Positions 7,719 to 12,834 of a DNA stretch of 12,834 bases are shown here, in pieces (position 1 is the first letter of the stretch; each line of letters opens with the position of its first letter). The DNA lies in the NCBI GenBank assembly GCA_900766165.1, contig CAAFUK010000116.1, forward strand, positions 1 to 12,834, given 5' to 3'. Made by a program: the position numbers and the translations under genes. The DNA comes from an uncultured Collinsella sp. GTDB lineage: Bacteria; Actinomycetota; Coriobacteriia; Coriobacteriales; Coriobacteriaceae. The notes under the pieces are model-generated. The model was not told the origin of the DNA. It saw only the letters and a program-made list of their open reading frames with translations, and ran no database searches.

Positions 7719-8929
7719 GCGCCCGCGATCTCATCCAGGAAGCCCTTCACTCGCTCGAAGCCAACAAGGGGCGCAGCCTGCTCACCATCCTGGGCATTGT
7801 CATCGGCATCGCCTCGGTTATCGCCATGACGTCGCTCATCGGCGGCATCCAAAACAGCCTGGTCAACAGTCTGGGCCTCAATGCGGCACGCATGGTGCAA
7901 ATCTATTCGTCGCAAGAACTCACCGAGTCGGACATCGAGAAGCTTCAAAAACTGGTGCCGCAGATAGAGCAGATTGGCATTGTCGACAGCGCGTACACCG
8001 AGTACAAGACCGGCGATAAAAGCTATACCGTCATGGCACAGGGTGTCGATAGCGACATGCTCGACGCCGTGGGGGCCAGCAAGCTCGTTGCGGGGCGCAC
8101 CTATTCCCAGGCCGAGTCCCAATCAGGCTCGCGCGTGGCGCTCATCAGCCGCAACGGCGCCGATCAGCTTTACGGCAACGAACAGGATGCGCTGGGGAAA
8201 ACCATCAAGGTGTCCAACGGCGAGGTGCAGATTGTAGGCGTGATTGATGGCGGCAGCGACTCCATGGGCTCGCTCACGCTGTATATGCCACGCGAAACTA
8301 TCTCCGGACTGTTTAGCGACGAAAATCCTTCATTCCCCAGCGTGACGGCTCTTGCCGCCGAGGGCACAGACATGGACGAGCTTTGTAAGACCATCGAGTC
8401 CAAGGTGCGCGCAATGAAGGGCATCGCGGAGGATGATGAGTACGACAGTGTATCGGCGACCTCCATGAAAAGCGCCATCGATGCACTCAACTCCTTTATG
8501 GGCGCGTTCTCGCTCATCATGGGCGCTGTCGCCAGCATCTCGCTGCTTGTCGGCGGTATCGGCATTATGAATATGATGCTCACCAACGTGACTGAGCGCA
8601 TCCGTGAGATCGGCATTCGCCGTGCCCTGGGCGCAAGTCGTCGCGATATCACCGCGCAGTTTTTGGCCGAGTCCTCGGCGCTGTGCGTCACCGGCGGACT
8701 GTTGGGTGTCCTGATTGGCTATCTGCTGGCATGGGGACTCACGTTCTTTGCCGCAAGCTCGGGCATCATGAGCGAGTTTGGAGCTACCGGGACGATCACG
8801 CCAAGCTTCTCCATTACAACAGTGTTGATCGCGTTTGCCGTATCGGTCGGCATCGGCGTAATCTTTGGCTTCTACCCCGCTCGCCGTGCAGCAAAGCTCG
8901 ACCCGGTGGAATGCCTACGCTACCAGTAA
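7715..8929 (+). CDS. MacB/FtsX-family ABC transporter permease
   Basis: This is the membrane subunit of the exporter, 404 residues. It has one N-terminal transmembrane helix (about 21-43, LLTILGIVIGIASVIAM), a large extracytoplasmic MacB-type domain (about 44-262), and three C-terminal helices of the FtsX fold (about 265-290, 325-350 and 365-388). The NVTERIREIGIRRALGASRRDI segment after the second helix is the family's cytoplasmic coupling region, and the C-terminus ends in the usual GFYPARRAAKLDPVECLRYQ. The ATG overlaps the ATPase stop by four bases (ATGA) and has a strong AAAGGAG site (7701-7707). With the two genes before it, this makes a complete type VII ABC exporter of the YknXYZ/MacAB kind. 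Such systems export peptides, macrolides or other amphiphiles, or protect against toxins. The substrate here is unknown and no peptide gene is adjacent. Confidence 0.95.
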   Translation: MSARDLIQEALHSLEANKGRSLLTILGIVIGIASVIAMTSLIGGIQNSLVNSLGLNAARMVQIYSSQELTESDIEKLQKLVPQIEQIGIVDSAYTEYKTGDKSYTVMAQGVDSDMLDAVGASKLVAGRTYSQAESQSGSRVALISRNGADQLYGNEQDALGKTIKVSNGEVQIVGVIDGGSDSMGSLTLYMPRETISGLFSDENPSFPSVTALAAEGTDMDELCKTIESKVRAMKGIAEDDEYDSVSATSMKSAIDALNSFMGAFSLIMGAVASISLLVGGIGIMNMMLTNVTERIREIGIRRALGASRRDITAQFLAESSALCVTGGLLGVLIGYLLAWGLTFFAASSGIMSEFGATGTITPSFSITTVLIAFAVSVGIGVIFGFYPARRAAKLDPVECLRYQ

Positions 8930-8941
8930 GCCACCACCAAC

Positions 8942-9010
8942 AAGTTGCGGTGAATTAGGGACTGAATATGCTATTTAGCAGCAAAAACAGACGCTATTTC
9001 ACCGCAACTT
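8942..9010. repeat. 69-bp palindromic element between convergent operons
   Basis: AAGTTGCGGTGAA (8942-8954) and its exact complement TTCACCGCAACTT (8998-9010) form the ends. The stem extends by TAG/CTA after one mismatch, giving 16 pairs out of 17. A small inner hairpin (TGCT 8969-8972 with AGCA 8977-8980) lies in the 35-base spacer. It begins 12 bases after the permease stop and has no T-tract on the + strand. A run of five T's lies within the spacer when read on the - strand. It may act as a bidirectional transcription barrier or be a dispersed palindromic repeat. Its right end meets the IS21-like fragment exactly. Confidence 0.8.
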
Positions 9011-9127
9011 ATTGAAGGGCTGCTTGCGCCAGTTCCGTGCGTCGTCCTCGAGCGATTGGCGGATGACAGGCTTGTACGGGTCGAGCTTGCTCGGGGCGCT
9101 CCTCCTCGCAGGCGGGAGGGCACGCAT
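8999..9127 (-). pseudogene. Fragment of an IS21-family IstA-like transposase
   Basis: On the - strand, positions 9091 to 9020 translate to SKLDPYKPVIRQ, one serine, then LEDDARNWRKQ. The KLDPYK...I...L..D....RKQ pattern matches, from memory, the segment just after the helix-turn-helix in IstA transposases of the IS21 family, where RKQ is normally followed by RHTAKR. Here the similarity stops after RKQ (position 9020), and the frame ends with KLR and a stop supplied by the arm of the palindromic element. No istB, catalytic DDE region or terminal repeat is present, so this is a dead remnant of about 25-40 codons. The ATG at 9127 is only the first available and is unlikely to be used. The assignment rests on recall of the family pattern, not on a search. 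Confidence 0.5.
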
Positions 9128-9140
9128 GCGCGGCGAGCGC

Positions 9141-9914
9141 CTAGCGCGCGAACTCCCGTAAGAGCGCGTCTTCCACTTCCCTAAGCGAAAGGGCCCCGCC
9201 TCCCTCGGCGGGACGGGCGACCACGATACAGCGCGCTCCCACGTCGCGCGCGGAGGCGATCTTCTCGGCCGTGCCGCCTACGGTTCCCGAGTCCTTGGTC
9301 ACAAGCCACTGGGCGCCCACCTGCCGAAGCATCGCCTCGTTGAGCTCGCGGGTGAAGGGCCCCTGCATGCCGATGACGTGCGACGGCGAAAACCCCGCGT
9401 CGATGCACTTCGTTATAGCACCGGGCAGAGGGAGCACACGCACGAAGAAGCGCTCCGCGAAATCGGCGACGCGCGTGTAGGGAGCAAGCTCCTTGCTCCC
9501 CGTCGTGAGAAGCGCGCGACCCGGGTTCTCGGAGAGAAAGCGCGCCGCGCAGGCGATCGACGCGACCGACACGACGCCTTTGGGCAGCGCCTCGACCGGG
9601 CGCGTAAGGCGCAGGCATCGTGCACCCACGGCGAGCGAAGCGGCCCGGATGTTGCCGCTTGCGAGCGTAGCGAAGGGGTGCGTGGCGTCGACGACGATGC
9701 GCGCGCCGGAAAGCTCACGCTCCATGTCGGCCTCGTCGAGCCTACCCGCATGCACCTCGATGCCCGGAAGCTCGCCCAAAAGCTCGCCTCCGTACTCGGT
9801 TGCCGCGTAGGCACGGGCGGGGATTCCCGCCCCGCTCGCCCATTCGCACAGGAGGCGGCCCTCGGTGGTGCCGGCGAAGATGCGCAGCGCCGGCGCGGAT
9901 GCGGGCGCCGTCAC
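9141..9914 (-). CDS. cbiJ: Precorrin-6A / cobalt-precorrin-6A reductase
   Basis: This cytoplasmic enzyme reduces a double bond of the corrin macrocycle with a pyridine nucleotide, a middle step of cobalamin synthesis (CobK in the aerobic route, CbiJ in the anaerobic one). The 257-residue product matches the family in length. It shows the nucleotide-binding start LRIFAGTTEGR (10-20), DATHPFA (76-82), TTGSKEL (137-143), MQGPF (183-187) and TKDSGT (206-211). The start is GTG 9914, which overlaps the cbiC stop by four bases (GTGA); the longer open frame upstream is only an out-of-frame reading of cbiC. No strong ribosome binding site precedes the GTG, so translation probably depends on coupling. 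It is the last gene of the operon and no convincing terminator follows it before the transposase scar. Confidence 0.93.
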   Translation of the reverse strand: MTAPASAPALRIFAGTTEGRLLCEWASGAGIPARAYAATEYGGELLGELPGIEVHAGRLDEADMERELSGARIVVDATHPFATLASGNIRAASLAVGARCLRLTRPVEALPKGVVSVASIACAARFLSENPGRALLTTGSKELAPYTRVADFAERFFVRVLPLPGAITKCIDAGFSPSHVIGMQGPFTRELNEAMLRQVGAQWLVTKDSGTVGGTAEKIASARDVGARCIVVARPAEGGGALSLREVEDALLREFAR

Positions 9915-10552
9915 TTCGGGCCGCCTGGGCGCGTGATCTGGTAGAGCAGCGCGTTCATAATGGCGGCCGCCACGGTCGAGCCGCCCTTGCGACCCCTCGC
10001 GACGATGGCCGGCACGCGTCGCGCGAGTAGCTCCTCTTTCGCCTCGACCACGTTCACAAACCCAACCGGCACCCCAACGACGAGCGCGGGCGCGATCTTC
10101 CCCGCGTCCATGAGCTCGGCGAGGCGCAGAAGTGCTGTGGGAGCGTTGCCGACGGCCACGATGAGCGGACCCTCGATGCCGCAAGCTTTGTCCATGCTCG
10201 CAACGGCGCGAGTCGTGCCCGCGGCGCGCGCCGTTGCGGCGACATCCGGGTCGGCCATATAGCACACGGCCTGGCAGCCGATCTTCGCGAGCGCGGGCTT
10301 GCTTATGCCTGCAAGCGCCATGTTCGTGTCGGTGAGCACCGTGGCCCCTGCGCGCAGTGCGTCGAGCGCACAGTGCGCGGCGTCATGGGTGAACACGAGG
10401 GAATCGGCGTACGAGAAGTCGGCAGTGGTGTGGATGACGCGCTTCACGACGGGCTCTTCGAGCGGCGGGAACGTGCGGTCGCCGAGCTCTTCGGTGATGA
10501 TTTCAAAGCTGCGCCGCTCGATGTCGCCGGGCGCCATCTCCTTGGAATCCAT
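9911..10552 (-). CDS. cbiC: Precorrin-8X / cobalt-precorrin-8 methylmutase
   Basis: This enzyme moves the C-11 methyl group to C-12 of the corrin ring, giving (cob)yrinic acid (CobH or CbiC). The 213-residue product is the usual length. The family's catalytic histidine is present as His41 in VKRVIHTTADFSYA. The other family segments are VLTDTNMALAGI, ESPLIVAVGNAPTAL-type GIEGPLIVAVGNAPTAL, PALVVGVPVGFVNVVEAKEEL and GRKGGSTVAAAIMNALL near the C-terminus. Its ATG abuts the cobO stop codon with no gap, and a good AAGGAG site (complement of 10564-10569) lies inside the end of cobO, 11 bases upstream. Its own stop overlaps the cbiJ start. The product feeds the amidation steps that precede CbiP. 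Confidence 0.96.
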   Translation of the reverse strand: MDSKEMAPGDIERRSFEIITEELGDRTFPPLEEPVVKRVIHTTADFSYADSLVFTHDAAHCALDALRAGATVLTDTNMALAGISKPALAKIGCQAVCYMADPDVAATARAAGTTRAVASMDKACGIEGPLIVAVGNAPTALLRLAELMDAGKIAPALVVGVPVGFVNVVEAKEELLARRVPAIVARGRKGGSTVAAAIMNALLYQITRPGGPK

Positions 10553-11068
10553 CTAGTACTCCACTCCTTCCCTTGCACATATCCCCTGCTCGTAGGGATG
10601 TTTCTCGCACTGCATCTCGGTTATGTAGTCGGCCTTCTCCACGATCTTGCGGGAAGGCGCGCGCCCGGTGAGCGCTACTTCGACGCCGCGCGCGGACATA
10701 TCGAGCGCGCGGTCCACGAGCGCCTCGTCGACAAGACCCTTCGAAAGCGCGTCGAGCGCCTCGTCGAGCACGAGCAGCCCCTCCTGCGCGCCCTCGAACT
10801 CGGCGAGCGCGGAAGCAAGATTCCCATCGTGCAGCTCGCACGTCGCGGCAAGTTCTTCCGACGTCATGGACCAGGTAAACTTTTCCGACACCTTCCCCGC
10901 GAACACGGGCACGCCGAAATGCTCGGCGAGCAGTCGCGCCTCCCCGCTTTCGCCGTCTTTCAGGAACTGCACGACGACGACGCGGCGGCCTGCGGCGAGC
11001 ATGCGAAGGGCGAGGCCCATCGCCGCCGTGGTCTTGCCTTTGCCGTCGCCATGATACACGTGGATCAT
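10553..11068 (-). CDS. cobO: Corrinoid adenosyltransferase (CobA/CobO/BtuR family), short form
   Basis: The product transfers the 5'-deoxyadenosyl group of ATP to reduced corrinoids, making adenosyl-corrinoids in synthesis or salvage. The 171-residue protein has the family P-loop GDGKGKTT (7-14), the VVVVQFLKDG strand, LLVLDEALDAL (Walker B-like) and ALTGRAPS. It ends with the family tail HPYEQGICAREGVEY. It is shorter than the E. coli enzyme (196 residues) because it begins almost at the P-loop. The N-terminal segment that closes over the corrinoid in the Salmonella enzyme is therefore absent. No in-frame start upstream with a better site is seen, and the ATG overlaps the cbiP stop by four bases (ATGA) with GGAGGG just before it. 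The short form is therefore probably genuine. Confidence 0.94.
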   Translation of the reverse strand: MIHVYHGDGKGKTTAAMGLALRMLAAGRRVVVVQFLKDGESGEARLLAEHFGVPVFAGKVSEKFTWSMTSEELAATCELHDGNLASALAEFEGAQEGLLVLDEALDALSKGLVDEALVDRALDMSARGVEVALTGRAPSRKIVEKADYITEMQCEKHPYEQGICAREGVEY

Positions 11069-12564
11069 ACGCCCTCCTCGATAATGCGGTAGACATACTC
11101 CATGTCGAGCGCCTCGCGCACGACGTCGGCCAGGCGGTCAAACTCGCGCGCACGGTGATCGGCCGCGGACGCCGCGCCCGCAGCACCCACGACGCTCTCG
11201 GGCAGGCCGCGCATGCGCGCGAGCGAGCGTGCGAGGGCGAGCGCCACCTCCGGTTCGTCGAACAGGCCGTGGAGATAGGTTCCGAACACGTTTCCGCAGG
11301 CCGCGCCTTCTGGTTTGCCGCCAATCGTGCCCGCAGGGGCGCAAGAGACGGTCGTTTCGCCGTCGTGAATCTCGTACCCGCGCGCCGTCATGCCGTTCCA
11401 CACCGAGAACGCGCCTTGGGCGCCCGTGATGCGCAGCTCCGACTGGGCGAGGCGCTTTTCCTCCTTGAACACCGTACTTGCAGGGATGAGCCCGAGCCCG
11501 CGCGCGGTGCCAGCGCCTTCCCTGCCGTGCGGGTCGGAAAGCTCGTCTCCCAAAAGCTGGTAGCCTCCACATATGCCGAGCACCGGCGTGCCCGCGCCCG
11601 AAAGCGCGCGTACACAGGCTCCGATGCCGCTAGCCGCAAGCCAGCGCGCGTCGTCGAGCGTGGTCTTCGAGCCGGGGAGCACCACCAGGTCGGGCCGGCC
11701 CAGATCGGTCGTCGAGGAAACGTAGCGCACGCCCACGCCGGGCACGCGCGAAAGCGGGTCGAAGTCGGTGAAGTTCGACAGATGCGGAAGGCGCACGACG
11801 GCGACGTCGATGACGCCGCGCGCCTCGCGGGCAGATAGGCGCGGCGCGAGCGAGTCCTCGTCGTCCAGGTCGAGCGTAAGATACGGCACGACCCCCACGA
11901 CGGGAACCCCGCACATCTTCTCGAGCGGGGCCAAACCCGGGCGCAGGATTTCCACATCGCCGCGGAACTTGTTCACCACAAGCCCCCGCAAAAGAGCGCG
12001 ATCCTCGGGCGCAAAGAGCGCGACCGTGCCGTAGAGCTGGGCAAACACCCCGCCTGGGTCGATGTCGCCCGCGAGCAGCACGGGGGAGGACACGGCGCGC
12101 GCGAGCCCCATGTTGACGATGTCGTTTTCGGCAAGGTTGATTTCGGCGGGGCTGCCGGCGCCCTCGATGACGATGACGTCGTTTTCCTCCGCGAGCGAAT
12201 CGAACGCCTCCAAAATCTGCGGCATGAGCGCCTTCTTTCGCGCGAAGTAGTCCCTCGCAGCGAAGGCTCCCTGCGCCTTGCCGGCCACGATGAGCTGGCT
12301 TCGGTGGTCGCTTTCGGGCTTGAGCAAAATGGGGTTCATGCGCACGTCGGGCGCGATGCCGCACGCCTCGGCCTGCATGATCTGGGCGCGCCCCATCTCG
12401 AGCCCATCGGCCGTGACACCGCTGTTGAGCGCCATGTTCTGGCTCTTGAAGGGAGCCACGCGCAGGCCGTCCTGCGAAAGCACACGGCACAGCCCCGCCG
12501 CAAGCAGGCTCTTCCCCGCGTTCGACATGGTGCCCTGGATCATGATGGGCTTCGCCCTACCCAC
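11065..12564 (-). CDS. cbiP: Adenosylcobyric acid synthase (glutamine-hydrolysing)
   Basis: This enzyme amidates the b, d, e and g side chains of adenosylcobyrinic acid a,c-diamide using ATP and glutamine (CobQ/CbiP). The 499-residue product has the dethiobiotin-synthetase-like ATPase half, with P-loop GTMSNAGKS (11-19), FKSQNMALNSGVT, and VIVIEGAGSPAEINL. The C-terminal triad glutaminase half has the nucleophile Cys332 in GICGGYQLLG and the histidine His432 in TYLHGLFD. Length fits the family. The start is GTG 12564, eight bases after a near-perfect AAGGAGGT site (complement of 12573-12580). An upstream ATG in the same frame at 12702 would add 46 low-complexity residues that overlap the preceding gene and is rejected. 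The gene overlaps the upstream cobD-like gene by eight bases and cobO by four. Confidence 0.96.
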   Translation of the reverse strand: MGRAKPIMIQGTMSNAGKSLLAAGLCRVLSQDGLRVAPFKSQNMALNSGVTADGLEMGRAQIMQAEACGIAPDVRMNPILLKPESDHRSQLIVAGKAQGAFAARDYFARKKALMPQILEAFDSLAEENDVIVIEGAGSPAEINLAENDIVNMGLARAVSSPVLLAGDIDPGGVFAQLYGTVALFAPEDRALLRGLVVNKFRGDVEILRPGLAPLEKMCGVPVVGVVPYLTLDLDDEDSLAPRLSAREARGVIDVAVVRLPHLSNFTDFDPLSRVPGVGVRYVSSTTDLGRPDLVVLPGSKTTLDDARWLAASGIGACVRALSGAGTPVLGICGGYQLLGDELSDPHGREGAGTARGLGLIPASTVFKEEKRLAQSELRITGAQGAFSVWNGMTARGYEIHDGETTVSCAPAGTIGGKPEGAACGNVFGTYLHGLFDEPEVALALARSLARMRGLPESVVGAAGAASAADHRAREFDRLADVVREALDMEYVYRIIEEGV

Positions 12565-12834
12565 GGGTATCGACCTCCTTCGCCGAGCCTCGGCCATCCG
12601 CGCCCGCCATAGCGCCGCTGCAAGAAGCGCCGCCCCGTTCGTCGGGTTCGCCTTCGCCCGATGCGCCTTCCGCCCGAAGCGCGCGGCTGAACGCCATCGC
12701 AAGCCGAGCGTTCTCCTTGCGCGTGCGCACCGCGACGCGGCACCAGAAACGGGACAGTACCGAAAACGAGTCGCACGTGCGGACCAAAACCCCCTGTTTA
12801 TACAGGCGCTCGGGGATGTCTTTCGCCGGCGTGC
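12557..12834 (-). CDS. cobD: CobD-like threonine-phosphate decarboxylase / HisC-type aminotransferase, 3' part
   Basis: Only the last 91 codons lie in the window; the 5' part is beyond the right edge. The visible sequence contains ERLYKQGVLVRTCDSFSVL followed by FWCRVAVRTRKEN. This matches the C-terminal domain of class I/II PLP enzymes of the CobD/HisC group (LY..GVLVR.C..F..L....RVAVRT..EN), including the Arg that binds the substrate carboxylate or phosphate. CobD makes (R)-1-amino-2-propanol phosphate, the linker of the nucleotide loop, which fits its place before cbiP. HisC cannot be excluded from sequence alone, but the operon context favours CobD. After the domain (about codon 52 of the visible part) there is an unusual tail of some 39 residues, rich in Gly, Glu, Ala and Arg. 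The tail carries the ribosome binding site of cbiP in its DNA. Confidence 0.8.
   Translation of the reverse strand, partial: TPAKDIPERLYKQGVLVRTCDSFSVLSRFWCRVAVRTRKENARLAMAFSRALRAEGASGEGEPDERGGASCSGAMAGADGRGSAKEVDTRG
12573..12580 (-). promoter_or_regulatory. Ribosome binding site that sets the cbiP start
   Basis: On the - strand this reads AAGGAGGT, complementary to the 16S 3' end, eight bases before GTG 12564. It lies within the end of the cobD-like frame and decides between GTG 12564 and the much longer upstream frame. Confidence 0.8.

Noticed and set aside
9060..9140. Intrinsic terminator of the corrin operon
   Set aside because: Only a weak CCTCC/GGAGG pairing (9101-9105 with 9115-9119) without a T-tract on the - strand is present.
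9141..10265. Extended 374-codon version of the precorrin-6A reductase
   Set aside because: The first 117 codons are cbiC read out of frame. The GTG at 9914 overlapping the cbiC stop gives a protein of normal length that starts at the nucleotide-binding motif.
12565..12702. 46-residue N-terminal extension of CbiP
   Set aside because: It overlaps the cobD-like frame, is Arg/Ala-rich without motifs, and ignores the strong AAGGAGGT site placed for GTG 12564.
12557..12834. Cobalamin riboswitch for the corrin operon
   Set aside because: The 5' end of the operon lies beyond the right edge, and no B12-box-like sequence occurs in the visible part.

Overview
The window looks like a chromosomal segment of a GC-rich, anaerobic member of the Coriobacteriia, with Collinsella or a relative the best guess. 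This rests on the overall style of the genes: a single-chain [4Fe-4S] serine dehydratase, a monoderm-type membrane-anchored L,D-transpeptidase, a HlyD/LolD/MacB-type exporter, and a corrin cluster. No rRNA or other taxonomic marker is present, so this is inference.

Left part, + strand, positions 1 to 8929. A 5' region with a 20-bp perfect inverted repeat is followed by metK (S-adenosylmethionine synthetase) and a strong intrinsic terminator. A 343-bp intergenic region comes next, dominated by a 121-bp nested inverted repeat, and then the single-chain L-serine dehydratase gene with its own terminator. After a consensus -10 box comes a large single-pass membrane L,D-transpeptidase. It is followed by a three-gene exporter operon (membrane-fusion protein, ABC ATPase, MacB-like permease) whose reading frames overlap by 1 and 4 bases. 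The exporter resembles the YknXYZ/MacAB type; its substrate cannot be read from the sequence.

Junction, 8930 to 9140. No intact gene lies here. A palindromic element (8942-9010) sits 12 bases after the permease stop. It abuts a short out-of-context fragment that reads, on the - strand, like part of an IS21-family IstA transposase. The + strand exporter operon and the - strand corrin operon converge on this scar.

Right part, - strand, 12834 down to 9141. A tightly coupled late-cobalamin operon is transcribed leftwards: cobD-like aminotransferase/decarboxylase (3' part only, cut by the window edge), cbiP (cobyric acid synthase), cobO (corrinoid adenosyltransferase), cbiC (precorrin-8 methylmutase) and cbiJ (precorrin-6A reductase). 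Neighbouring frames overlap by 8 and 4 bases, abut, then overlap by 4 bases. By eye this block is richer in GCG/CGCG-type codons than the left part. Together with the transposase scar, this suggests a different history, but it was not measured.

Most of the window is ordinary metabolism and envelope biology, and I do not see a clear new defence or mobile system. The best candidates for something undescribed are the 121-bp structured element (with a possible 30-codon leader ORF) in front of the serine dehydratase gene, and the palindrome/transposase junction at the edge of the corrin operon.
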